In this document: positions 1 to 7,315 of the stretch, piece by piece | Position numbering within the stretch: position 1 is the stretch's first letter | How the letters are laid out: the number at the start of each line of letters is the position of its first letter | Assembly (NCBI GenBank): GCA_023428245.1 | Contig: JAEYYX010000019.1 | Location: forward strand, 1-35,655 | Direction: 5' to 3' | DNA length: 35,655 nt | From: Pseudomonadota bacterium | GTDB lineage: Bacteria; Myxococcota_A; Polyangia; Polyangiales; Polyangiaceae | The notes under the pieces: generated by a model | Told to the model about the DNA's origin: nothing | What the model saw: the letters and a program-made list of their open reading frames with translations, nothing else | Database searches by the model: none | Made by a program: the position numbers and the translations under genes

Positions 1-189
1 CTGAGTGTGATTCGAGGAATTCTCTTCAGGCCTGACACGATTGTGATAGCCTCAGTTGCTACTGAGGACTCAATCGTCCCTCGTTCCTTGAAACCTCGAA
101 ACATCACCAGCGTCGCAGGCGCGGGGCAAGAGCACTCAGTCGCACAAAATACCCGACCCGATCCCCGGGCTCGAGATTGCAAGCGTAGC

Positions 190-597
190 CTAACGCAGCG
201 CCTCGCGGACCCGAGCGACCGCTTCCTCCAAGTTTCGCTCGACGAGCGAGGCGGGAATCCTCACGACGCGGTAGCCAAGTCGGACGAGCGTAGCATCGCG
301 CCGAGCGTCCTGCCGCTCTCGACCGACGTGGGAGGCGTCATCGACTTCAACGACGAGCTTCCGAGACGGAGCACAGAAGTCGACGATATAGAGCTTCTTA
401 GTAGCGTCACCGAGAATCACCTGGCGGCGAAAGCCAACGCCGAGCTGACTCCCTTTCAGAGTGGACCAGAGCTTCGCCTCGAGAGGCGAAGGAGCGAAGC
501 GCATCCGAGCAGCAAAGAGCTCGAGACGAGCGCGGTAGCTCTCAGCGGCGCTCCGCGCCGCAGGAGAGAGGGAAGCGAGAGGAGAAGAGCGAGGCAC
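190..597 (-). CDS. DUF559 domain protein, PD-(D/E)XK endonuclease-like
   Basis: Small protein of about 135 aa of the DUF559 family, which is related to very-short-patch-repair-type nucleases of the PD-(D/E)XK fold. The family hallmarks are visible: an early Glu in PSPLEAKLW, then IVDF, then VVEVDDASH, then a downstream RDATLVRLGYRVVRI helix-strand unit. The Asp of IVDF and the Glu/Asp of VVEVD are the expected metal ligands. A TTG at 601-603 would also be in frame, but GTG at 595-597 is preferred because GGAAAGG lies about seven bases upstream of it. The exact substrate of DUF559 proteins is unsettled; they are frequent in accessory DNA. It stands alone on the minus strand beside RHS debris, which fits a mobile or decaying patch. 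Confidence 0.8.
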   Translation of the reverse strand: MPRSSPLASLSPAARSAAESYRARLELFAARMRFAPSPLEAKLWSTLKGSQLGVGFRRQVILGDATKKLYIVDFCAPSRKLVVEVDDASHVGRERQDARRDATLVRLGYRVVRIPASLVERNLEEAVARVREALR

Positions 598-610
598 GGA
601 CAACCTTTCC

Positions 611-748
611 GCCCGGCAAGAGGGCCGGGCACGACCACACCTGGCGCAGGCGCCGTGCCAGAGGCGCGGCCCAAGGAGCCGAGTCCTCCCCGAGGCGCCG
701 CTGGCGCGGGGCGTGCGCCACTACTCGGGCCTGGGCCTCTTGCCGGGC
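611..748. repeat. 13-bp inverted repeat pair
   Basis: The arm at 611-623 (gcccggcaagagg) is the exact reverse complement of the arm at 736-748, with about 112 bases between them. The enclosed DNA is very GC-rich and has many shorter self-complementary stretches. No gene is supported between the DUF559 gene and the RHS fragment (598-1080). The repeat could be the footprint of a small element or a large cruciform; nothing in it encodes a transposase. Confidence 0.55.
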
Positions 749-968
749 GAGAAGAGAGAGCTCGCTTCAGACATCGCTCGAGGAGCAACCTGTGATAGGC
801 TCCAAACTACGTGGAGAGCATTGCCACCGAGGAAACGCAGCGCTCCTCGCGAGCGCCCGTGCCGGAGCGCGCGCAACGCGAGCGCGCGCGGAGGCCCAAA
901 CGAAGTGGCACCTTCTCAGGGAGCGCAAACTCAAGAGTACATCGCGCTGTACATAAAGCCCCGCGCCC

Positions 969-1064
969 ATTCCCCCATCCGCGCGGAGCTTCCTGCCGAA
1001 GGCAGGCAGCGAGCACGGATAAGGGGGAATCAACGGCCCCCGAGGCGAAGCCGAGGAGCCGTTG
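969..1064. repeat. Nested hairpins just upstream of the RHS fragment
   Basis: An outer stem pairs 969-976 (attccccc) with 1023-1030 (gggggaat), then 977-981 (atccg) with 1016-1020 (cggat), leaving only a two-base bulge. Inside it a tight hairpin pairs 992-997 (cctgcc) with 1001-1006 (ggcagg) around a GAA loop. Directly after, 1031-1037 (caacggc) pairs with 1058-1064 (gccgttg). The structure ends about 16 bases before the RHS homology starts, so it marks or lies at the junction. It does not match the attC consensus, and its function is unknown. Confidence 0.55.
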
Positions 1065-1080
1065 CAAGGGGGCCTCAAGA

Positions 1081-1470
1081 GTCACCAAGCACATCTATGC
1101 AGGGGGAGAGCGCCTCGCGAGCAAGATGCACGCAGCTTGGTTCAGCGAGAGGCCTATCCAGTACTATGTGAGCGACCACTTAGGCTCCGCGCATTACACG
1201 CTGGACGGTCACCAGAACCTGCTCAGCCATACGGAGTTCTTCCCGAGCGGAGAGCTCTGGATCGACCAGCTCAATCAAAACTACACTCAGACGCCGAGGT
1301 GGCTATTCACGGGTAAAGAATGGGACGCGGACACGCAGCTCTATGATTTCGGAGCGAGGCAATATGACCCACGCGTTGGGCAGTGGCTGAGTCCGGATCC
1401 GATTCTTCGGTCGTACATGGGAGGTTCTCCGAGCTCCGGAGTGTATCGCCCAGCGAACTTGGCGCTATAC
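1081..1470 (+). pseudogene. Orphan RHS-repeat core C-terminal fragment
   Basis: About 130 residues match the conserved C-terminal core of RHS/YD-repeat proteins. IYAGGERLASKM is followed by YYVSDHLGSAHYTLDG, then FFPSGELW, then FTGKEWDADTQLYDFGARQYDP, each separated by a few residues, and then RVGQWLSPDPI. Full RHS proteins exceed 1000 aa and have a toxin tip after this core. Here the frame is open from 811 to 1680, but the part before 1081 is Arg-rich and not RHS-like. After NLALY at 1470 the usual continuation of the core is lost. There is no YD-repeat barrel, signal or export module and no recognisable toxin. It is best read as a displaced silent cassette or a pseudogene. The 240 bases after it hold no supported gene. 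Confidence 0.8.
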
Positions 1471-1704
1471 GGAGAGCAGAGGATTGCGATGAGGCTCGCC
1501 GTGCGAGCGAACTCCGAGATGCGGCTCATTTCGTTGAGCTTCGTCGCTCGGATCGCCCAGGAGGGCAAACGGAACCTGAACGGCGCCTTAACTCAATCGC
1601 CCCTTCTGGGCGGTCGTGAGCTACCGCGACGACGCGAGCCCTTGAACGAGGCCGGTGCAGGGTGTCAGGGTAAGGCGTGAGGAAGAGCGCCATGAAGGGC
1701 TCGA

Positions 1705-2111
1705 TCACATTTGCTGTGTGCCAGAGGCCCGAGGATTGATGATGGCTTCATGTGGATAACGCGGCTCTCTTTTTCGGTCTCCCGCGGGATGCGACTCCCA
1801 AGCTTCCCAATCGGCTTTGGTCTCGTAGAGACAGACTCGTAGAGACAGACGAGCCTTCCCGGATCTTGTTCGGAGCAAAAGCCCTGAACGTACTTTTCAT
1901 AGTCGTGCCTGAGGCGGGAGAGCTCATCCTTCAGGTCGCCGGGCCGGCCGCGGACGATGCGCGCTAGGAGGACCACGCGGCTGCCGGGAACTCGATGGGG
2001 CTGATGGCCGAGCGGGCGCCGAAAAGATGAGCGGCGTCCTCGATGAGGTTCAGGCCAAGAGACGAGGCGGAGCTGGGCGAGCAAAAAGCTGAGCCTTTTT
2101 GAGGCCTTCAC
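1705..2111 (-). pseudogene. Unknown gene apparently broken by a 14-bp duplication
   Basis: On the minus strand a coding-like stretch runs through GDLKDELSRLRHDYEKYVQG to CLYE, where a 14-bp tandem duplication shifts the frame. Removing one copy joins it to a new frame reading VCLYETKADWEAWESHPAGD and then EPRYPHEAIINPRASGTQQM, with a stop at 1705-1707. Without that correction the frame runs on to 1665 with less protein-like sequence. The 5' part near 1985 may hold another shift, because the alternative frame there also looks coding (LNLIEDAAHLFGARSAISPI). I do not recognise the family. The call rests on reading-frame logic only. Confidence 0.35.
1823..1850. repeat. 14-bp perfect tandem duplication
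   Basis: The unit tcgtagagacagac occurs twice head to tail at 1823-1836 and 1837-1850. Fourteen is not a multiple of three, so it changes the reading frame of anything translated across it. It sits where the minus-strand gene switches to a better-looking frame. Confidence 0.95.
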
Positions 2112-2188
2112 GTAGAGAGAGCGGGATCGGAGAAAAAAAGCGACCTGGGGGGAGAAGAAATATTTTGGATCGCGCTCGGAGCTGGCTC

Positions 2189-2210
2189 AGGATGAGATAA
2201 TCATCATCCT
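2189..2210. repeat. Short inverted repeat in AT-richer gap
   Basis: Aggatga (2189-2195) and tcatcct (2204-2210) form a 7-bp perfect dyad around an 8-base AT-rich spacer. The surrounding 2112-2239 stretch has no supported gene and is less GC-rich than its neighbours. It could be an operator or chance; there is no T-tract for a terminator. Confidence 0.3.
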
Positions 2211-2239
2211 ATGAGCCTACGATGAGCAGAGGTAGGTAG

Positions 2240-2398
2240 ATCTGCGCTTGGTTCGGGCTCTCGCGCGGGAGCAGCACGCACTCGGAGTGCCCGGAGGATT
2301 TCGCAGGCTCTCAGTACTATGGCTCTGACGCGCCAGCGAGCCCCGAGTGCCGCAGTGAGGTGGCGTGCGAGGGGACCGTCCGGCTTTACGGCAAATAG
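2240..2398 (+). pseudogene. Remnant of a Cys-rich protein C-terminus
   Basis: This 52-residue open stretch follows an in-frame TAG and has no start codon or ribosome site. It ends at TAG 2396-2398, overlapping the esterase stop on the other strand by a few bases. About 80% of its codons end in G or C, as expected of real coding DNA here. It reads SECPEDFAGSQYYGSDAPA and then PECRSEVACEG, with four cysteines in all. This resembles the disulfide-rich tails of secreted myxobacterial proteins, but no family is assigned. It is probably the surviving 3' end of a truncated gene; chance cannot be excluded. Confidence 0.35.
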
Positions 2399-3393
2399 GG
2401 CTCAATCGCGGCGTACCATTTTTCAGCCATGCGGCCATAGCCGGCCTGGTTCGGGTGGACCCCGTCGCCGAGCTCGCCCGCCGGGAAGTTCGCGAACTGA
2501 TCTACGAAGAGAATGTGAGCGCCCTGGCCTGCTCGCTCCTCGACCATGCCCTGGATCGGCATGTTGAAGCTCGTCACTGTCGAGGCGGACTGGGGGAAGG
2601 GGATGATGTTCGAGACGACGATGAGGGCGTCTGGGGCTTCATCGATCAACTTGTCGATGAGCATGCCGAGGCGATCGGTCGCGCCCTGCGGCATCTGGTA
2701 CATGTCGTTGGTCCCAGCGTGGAGCAGGATGATGTGAGGTGTGTCGTCGCGAAACGCCGGCTGGGGAACGCGACCTGCGATCTGCTGAATCGTCTGGCCA
2801 CTGATGCCTTCGTGGTTCTGAGGGAACGGCTTGCCAGCGACCATGCTCGGGCCGTTCGGGTTCTGCGTCCCGGTGAAGGTGATTTCGTGGCCATCTTCCG
2901 TCGCAAGGCGGAAGAGCTCGACGCGATAGCCGCCGTCAAAGCCGAGACCGAAGGTGATCGAGTCGCCAAGAGGCAAGATCTTACAAGGGCCCGTCGCGGG
3001 ACAGGGCTGAAATCCTGCGCTTCCCCCCGAGCCATCGCTGCCTCCGCTGCTTGAGCCTCCGTCGGCGGAACCTCCCGTGTTCGCATCTCCCGTAGGTGAG
3101 GCGCCCCCGCTCGTCGACCCACCGGTAGCTGGTTGTGACCCACCGCTCGCCGCGCCTCCCGAGATTGCCCCTCCTCCAGCTGCTGCTCCACCGGAGCTCG
3201 CCGCGCCGCCTGAACTCGTACCACCCGCGCTTGCGCCTCCAGCTGCGGCGAGACCACCGCTTCCCGGGGCACCATCGTCCGTCGCGGAACTCAGCCCGCT
3301 GGAGCACCCTGGAGATGAGAGAAGTGTGAGCGAGAGGAGCGTCAGCGAGCTGAAAGAGAAGCCACGCATCTTGAGGGAGGAAAGAGTGTGCAT
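2386..3393 (-). CDS. SGNH/GDSL esterase lipoprotein, CE3-like
   Basis: Predicted surface lipoprotein (335 aa) of the SGNH hydrolase family, closest in pattern to carbohydrate esterase family 3 (acetylxylan esterases), which remove acetyl groups from xylan. The signal peptide is followed by a lipobox-like SSPGC (Cys30). A Gly/Ser/Ala-rich linker spans about residues 42-127. The catalytic domain has LPLGDSITFG (Ser145), EGISGQT, HAGTND (227-230) and GDGVHPN (Asp310, His313), so the active site is intact. ATG 3391-3393 is chosen because GAAGG lies upstream and the signal peptide starts there; the frame stays open to 3657 but that would overlap the divergent regulator. It shares its upstream region with an AraC-type gene. 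The substrate (acetylated xylan) is inferred. Confidence 0.88.
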   Translation of the reverse strand: MHTLSSLKMRGFSFSSLTLLSLTLLSSPGCSSGLSSATDDGAPGSGGLAAAGGASAGGTSSGGAASSGGAAAGGGAISGGAASGGSQPATGGSTSGGASPTGDANTGGSADGGSSSGGSDGSGGSAGFQPCPATGPCKILPLGDSITFGLGFDGGYRVELFRLATEDGHEITFTGTQNPNGPSMVAGKPFPQNHEGISGQTIQQIAGRVPQPAFRDDTPHIILLHAGTNDMYQMPQGATDRLGMLIDKLIDEAPDALIVVSNIIPFPQSASTVTSFNMPIQGMVEERAGQGAHILFVDQFANFPAGELGDGVHPNQAGYGRMAEKWYAAIEPYLP

Positions 3394-3656
3394 AACGCGA
3401 TGACCTTCGGGAGCGGACTTGGAGGGAGGTGTGCATCCCGAGCGGCTGAGACGCGGGTCGAGCCTAAAGTTGGCTCGCGACCGTGGCTTTCTCGTTTTCG
3501 TCCAAGTTTTTCGGGAACTCGGGGTTCGAAGGTGAAAAATTCCAGGGTTTCCCGGGGAGCGAGAAATTTTTGACCCCATTTTTGCGTTTGACGCCGAACG
3601 CTCAATGGCGTGGCTCCGCTCGAGGTTTGACGGAACCCGGGCCCGCGGGGACATCA
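3394..3656. promoter_or_regulatory. Divergent promoter region, esterase / AraC regulator
   Basis: This 263-base intergenic stretch separates the two divergent genes. Unlike the surrounding DNA it has several A/T-rich runs around 3500-3590, including a dyad of aaaaatt (3535-3541) and aattttt (3565-3571). Both promoters and a site for the AraC protein are expected here. I could not fix -35/-10 boxes with confidence. Confidence 0.5.
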
Positions 3657-4553
3657 ATGGTCTCGTTACTCATGCTCATGGAGATTGAACGTCCTTCGAA
3701 GTACGGCGCCGCGCTGACCGGATCGGATTGGCCAGGACTGCCGCTGCGTATTGGGCACCTTCCCGAGAGCGGGAGCGTGGAAGAGCTCTCGACCGATACG
3801 GACGCTATCCTCGTCTGGACCGGTGGACCGTCGGAGGTGACCGTGGTGTATCGTGAACCTCTCACAGGAGAGGAGCGCGAATATAGCTTCCAGCGCCGCT
3901 CGGGCACGATCGACCTGCTCCCGGCCGGTACGTTCATGAAGAGCGTTCGCTATCAGGGAGCGCCGTCGACGAGTGTTTCGGTGAACTTGCCTACGAGCTG
4001 CCTCGAGGCGCTCTGCTCAGAAGAGATGTCAGGCATGGATCAGGATCGTGGTCCACAGTTTGGCGTCATTGACGCGCACGTTCTTGATCTCGTTCAGAGG
4101 CTCCAAGGACAAGCAGAGGGAAGGACGCCACTTGGCGCTCTCTACACACAATCGCTCTCCCTCGCGCTCGCTTCCTACATTTCGGCGCGTTACGGTCCGA
4201 AGGCAGAGGCTCCCGCGCCTCCGAGGACGCCGAGCTTGACTCCGGCCCAGAGCGAGCAGGTGAAGAACTTCATCGAGCAGAAGCTTGATAAGAACTTCGG
4301 CCTTCTCGATCTTGCGAGTGTGGTCGGATATTCGCCGGATCACTTCTCGCGCCTCTTCAAGCAGGCCTTCGAGCAGTCTCCTCACCAGTACGTGCTCTCG
4401 CGCAGGATCGAGCGCGCGCGCGCTATGCTGCGGGACGTTCGAATTCCTATCGCCGAGATCGCCTCCGCCTGTGGGTTCTCGAACCAGGGCCATTTCACGA
4501 CTGTCTTCAAGCAGCGCACCGGCATCACCCCGGGCGTCTACAGAAGAGGTTGA
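3657..4553 (+). CDS. AraC-family transcriptional regulator
   Basis: DNA-binding regulator of about 298 aa. The C-terminal ~100 residues carry the two AraC helix-turn-helix units: LDLASVVGYSPDHFSRLFKQ, then IPIAEIASACGFSNQGHFTT, ending in the usual TGITPGVYRRG. The N-terminal ~170 residues look like a beta-rich effector-binding half, followed by a Pro-rich hinge (EAPAPPRTPSL). ATG 3657 is the first plausible start; ATGs at 3672 and 3678 are close alternatives and no strong ribosome site separates them. It is divergent from the acetyl-esterase gene, so it probably controls that gene and may sense a sugar or oligosaccharide. The effector is unknown. Confidence 0.88.
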   Translation: MVSLLMLMEIERPSKYGAALTGSDWPGLPLRIGHLPESGSVEELSTDTDAILVWTGGPSEVTVVYREPLTGEEREYSFQRRSGTIDLLPAGTFMKSVRYQGAPSTSVSVNLPTSCLEALCSEEMSGMDQDRGPQFGVIDAHVLDLVQRLQGQAEGRTPLGALYTQSLSLALASYISARYGPKAEAPAPPRTPSLTPAQSEQVKNFIEQKLDKNFGLLDLASVVGYSPDHFSRLFKQAFEQSPHQYVLSRRIERARAMLRDVRIPIAEIASACGFSNQGHFTTVFKQRTGITPGVYRRG

Positions 4554-4681
4554 GCCTTACCTCTGGGGCGCTACATGGGCGCGCACGCGAGGGTGGCGCC
4601 GCCCGAGCGGCAATCTAGGAGCGTGGATCGATGGACGCGTGACCAATGCTCCCCGGAGGGTTTTGTGAAACGCTCGAGGAC

Positions 4682-5812
4682 ATGAGCGCCGCCGGCCGAG
4701 AGCTTCCCGAATCCATGCCGATCCGAAAGGACAACTTCGCGGGGCGGACTTTCGAAGAGCGCATGCCGCTCATGATCCAAGATGTCCTCTCACGAAGCGG
4801 CTGGTCGCCGGAAGTCAGAGAGCGTCTCGAAGTCCTTTCCGCATCGCTCCCTCGAGGTCCGCTGCCAACGCTGCTCGTCGAGAGCGAGCTGGACGGGGAG
4901 TTTTGGCAGAGCGCGCGCCTTTCTCACGAAGGACTTACCTGGGATGCGCTGCCGTTCTTTGAAGCGGAGACTGTGTTCCACTTCGCGCTTCTGAATGCGA
5001 CGGGGTACCAGGGAGAGGCGACCTGTGACCCATTCGCGGAGGCGAAGCGGGAAGGTTTCGAGGCAGGGCTCCCGGCGGCGCAGAAATGGGCTGAAAGGGA
5101 GCAGTCTGATCGGAGTGAAGGACTCAGCCTAGCGCTCGAGCTCTCCCTCTGGGGAAATCTCCACGATCTAAGTTTTCAAAGGCGCGGCGATGGCCGCGAG
5201 CTCATCGTAGATGACCGCAGAAATGCGCTCGAGCTTCTCGATGGAGCAAACATGGTCGATATCACCCTCGACAACGCGGGCAGTGAGCTGACCTGCGATC
5301 TGCTCGCTTGTGATGTGCTCTTGCGCGGTGGAAAAAAGGTGAGACTGCACCATAAGCCGCGCCCCTTTTTCATATCCGATGCGACGGAGGGAGACGTGCG
5401 ATGGACGATCGGTGAGCTCCTGAAGCGTGGAGTGGGTCCGCTCCGGGCGATAGGAGAGCGGCTCGGGCGCGCGCTCGAGGGAGGCCTGCTCGAGCTCCGG
5501 ACGGACGCGTTTTGGTGTCGTCCGCTCCACCTCACGAACATGCCCGGTGAACTGCGAGCGGACATCGGGCGAGCTGACGTCCTCGTCCTCAAAGGAGATC
5601 TGAACTACCGGCGCATCATTGAAGATCGCCTTTACCCCTTCGACACTCCCGCGGCCGCAGCGGGACCCACCGGCTTTCCTCCTCTTGTCGCCCTCCGGGT
5701 CCTCAAGTCGGAGGTCCTGGTCGGGCTCGAGCGCGGGCGTGCAGAAGAGCTCGACGCGGCCCACCCGGGCTGGCTGACCTCTGGCGAGACCGCGGTCATC
5801 CAGGTCTTTTAG
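4682..5812 (+). CDS. DUF89 (ARMT1-like) damage-control phosphatase
   Basis: Metal-dependent phosphatase-like protein of the DUF89 family (376 aa). Characterised members dephosphorylate unwanted sugar phosphates and other damaged phosphometabolites. Two family motifs are visible: LDNAGSELTCD (about residues 196-206, with the Asp-Asn metal pair) and VLVLKGDLNYRR near residue 304. The N-terminal FEERMPLMIQ also fits the family. ATG 4682 is chosen because GAGG sits five bases upstream; ATG 4646 adds 12 residues and has a poor ribosome site. It lies 69 bases upstream of the antitoxin gene on the same strand, so co-transcription is possible. The substrate here is unknown; a link to the NAD-degrading toxin is inference. 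Confidence 0.85.
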   Translation: MSAAGRELPESMPIRKDNFAGRTFEERMPLMIQDVLSRSGWSPEVRERLEVLSASLPRGPLPTLLVESELDGEFWQSARLSHEGLTWDALPFFEAETVFHFALLNATGYQGEATCDPFAEAKREGFEAGLPAAQKWAEREQSDRSEGLSLALELSLWGNLHDLSFQRRGDGRELIVDDRRNALELLDGANMVDITLDNAGSELTCDLLACDVLLRGGKKVRLHHKPRPFFISDATEGDVRWTIGELLKRGVGPLRAIGERLGRALEGGLLELRTDAFWCRPLHLTNMPGELRADIGRADVLVLKGDLNYRRIIEDRLYPFDTPAAAAGPTGFPPLVALRVLKSEVLVGLERGRAEELDAAHPGWLTSGETAVIQVF

Positions 5813-5837
5813 GCTGGAAGCCGCCTCGAAACTTGCG

Positions 5838-5869
5838 GACTCCGAAAACGGAGTCATCCTACTCCGAAA
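5838..5869. promoter_or_regulatory. Operator-like dyad and direct repeat before the antitoxin gene
   Basis: Gactccg (5838-5844) and cggagtc (5849-5855) form a perfect 7-bp dyad around AAAA. The 9-mer actccgaaa occurs at 5839-5847 and again at 5861-5869, exactly 22 bp apart, about two helical turns. Antitoxins of this type usually repress their own operon by binding such repeats. The sites end two bases before the AGGAG ribosome site (5871-5875), so bound protein would block expression. Confidence 0.55.
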
Positions 5870-5881
5870 CAGGAGACAATA

Positions 5882-6322
5882 GTGGCGCTTCCGAGGACCT
5901 ACCCGCTCACCCGCTACGAGGCCTCGCCGCTCGTCGACCTGACCGACAAAGCGGTCCGGGAGCGGCTCAGCGGGGGCGCGCTCCGCGCCTTCTTCAACAT
6001 CATGGAGCGTTGGGAGGCGCGCGATGAAGATGCGCGCGCCTTGCTCGGCGGCATTTCGAACGGCCCCTACTACGAGCTGAAGAAGAACCCCGTGCGCGTG
6101 CTCGACGCGGATCGCCTGCAGCGCATCTCGTACCTCGTCGGAATCTTCAAGGCGCTTCACATCCTGTACTCGGAAGCTCTCGCGGACGCTTGGGTGACGC
6201 GACCGAACACGAATCGAATCTTCGGCGGGATTTCGCCTCTCGAGTTCATGGTCCGCGGCGGGCTACCTTCGTTTGCGATCGTGCGGCGGCTGCTCGACGC
6301 GCGGCGAGGAGGACAACATTGA
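5882..6322 (+). CDS. MbcA/ParS/Xre-type antitoxin (DUF2384)
   Basis: Antitoxin of 146 aa that should bind and neutralise the RES toxin encoded next to it. The N-terminal part (FFNIMERWEARDEDARALLGG and the helices after it) fits the Xre-like HTH. The C-terminal RIFGGISPLEFMVRGG then FAIVRRLLDARRG is the typical DUF2384 region, whose tail plugs the toxin active site in known complexes. Translation starts at GTG 5882 behind AGGAG (5871-5875). Its stop overlaps the toxin start, giving translational coupling, and repeats upstream suggest autorepression. MbcA of Mycobacterium and ParS/Xre partners of RES proteins are the closest known systems. Confidence 0.88.
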   Translation: MALPRTYPLTRYEASPLVDLTDKAVRERLSGGALRAFFNIMERWEARDEDARALLGGISNGPYYELKKNPVRVLDADRLQRISYLVGIFKALHILYSEALADAWVTRPNTNRIFGGISPLEFMVRGGLPSFAIVRRLLDARRGGQH

Positions 6323-7023
6323 AGCGGAAAAGAACCCGAGCGCCCGCGCTGCCCCTGAGTCTGGTGCGACGTTTCGATACCTACCGTTTGATCCCCGAAA
6401 GGTTCATCGATGGCGGAGAAAGCGTTCTGCGTCGGATCGCCGACAGCGACGAACATTTGAGCGAGATCTTCGATCTCGATCATGCGACGAACGAGCGACT
6501 TTGGGCCGAAAATGAGCGCCTCCCGGGCATCGGGATCCAGGAGCTCGTCTTCGGAATCCCGAACTACCGGATCGTGAACGCTGCCTTCTGCCACGCGCAT
6601 CCGCTCGGGAGTCGCTTCAACGGGCCCGAGCGCGGCGCTTGGTATGCGGCCTTCGAGCGAGAGACCTCCGAGAGCGAGGTCATGTTCCACAAGGTGCTCG
6701 AGTTCGTCGAAACCAATTGGCTGGAAGAAGACGTGGTCTACCGAGAGCTGCTCGCGGACTTCTCCGGTGAGTTTCACGACCTTCGGGGTGACTCCTGTTT
6801 CGACGTCTATCTCGACCCGACGAGCTACGTCGCATCGCAGGCTCTCGCGGAGCAATTGCTCGAACTCGGATCGCTCGGGGTCGTGTATCCGAGTGTTCGT
6901 CGCCCGGAGGGGACCTGTCTCGCTTGTTTTCGCCCAGCCATGGTGGGCCATGTCCGGCTCGGCGGGCGACGAGTGTTCCATTATCGAGGCGACCCGAATT
7001 GCAGCAGCTGGAGCGACGGCTGA
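6319..7023 (+). CDS. RES-domain toxin (NAD+-degrading family)
   Basis: Toxin of about 234 aa with a RES domain. Studied members (MbcT, ParT, RES of Xre-RES pairs) consume NAD+ by phosphorolysis or hydrolysis or modify metabolic enzymes. Domain hallmarks are YRIVNAAFCHAHPLGSRFNG, RGAWYAAFERETSESEVMFH, YVASQALAEQL and SLGVVYPSVRRPEG. The proposed start is TTG 6319, which overlaps the antitoxin TGA (TTGA) and has GAGGAGG at about 6306-6312. An in-frame ATG at 6190 would force a long overlap and an Arg-rich leader not seen in the family. The conserved Arg, Tyr, Glu and Ser positions appear intact, so it is probably active. The 292 bases after it show no gene. Confidence 0.87.
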   Translation: MKRKRTRAPALPLSLVRRFDTYRLIPERFIDGGESVLRRIADSDEHLSEIFDLDHATNERLWAENERLPGIGIQELVFGIPNYRIVNAAFCHAHPLGSRFNGPERGAWYAAFERETSESEVMFHKVLEFVETNWLEEDVVYRELLADFSGEFHDLRGDSCFDVYLDPTSYVASQALAEQLLELGSLGVVYPSVRRPEGTCLACFRPAMVGHVRLGGRRVFHYRGDPNCSSWSDG

Positions 7024-7315
7024 GGAGCGGGAAGGGAACGTCCCACGGAGGGCAACTGAGCTCGCTCCGACGCCCACTAGGGGGTTCGATTCATGGCCCG
7101 GCCGGACTCCTCTGAGTCGTCGAGAGGCCCGATTCCTGGATGGCAGCGAAGCGGTGGCCGGTGAGCTCAGGCGAAGGCTCGGCTGGGAGTAGCCTTTTGT
7201 GATGGACCGGGGCCAAAAGAACTCGCTGGGCGGGTGTGCGAGGGCTGGCGTGCGTGGATGGAGCACGGTGCGAGGGGGACGACGTGTTCAGCTCGGGAAG
7301 GCGGGGGACGGCGCG

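Noticed and set aside
969..1064. Integron attC site
   Set aside because: The hairpin region has a CAAC/GTTG pair but not the RYYYAAC...GTTRRRY ends, and no integrase or cassette array is seen.
811..1080. N-terminal part of an RHS protein
   Set aside because: The frame is open but Arg-rich, without YD repeats or a signal, and covers the hairpins; openness is expected in such GC-rich DNA.
3394..3657. Extended N-terminus of the esterase
   Set aside because: It would place a basic leader before a clear signal peptide and overlap the regulator start.
4646..4681. Earlier start for the DUF89 gene
   Set aside because: Poor ribosome site compared with GAGG before ATG 4682.
6190..6318. Earlier ATG for the RES toxin
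   Set aside because: It would overlap the antitoxin by 133 bases and add an Arg/Ala-rich leader absent from the family.
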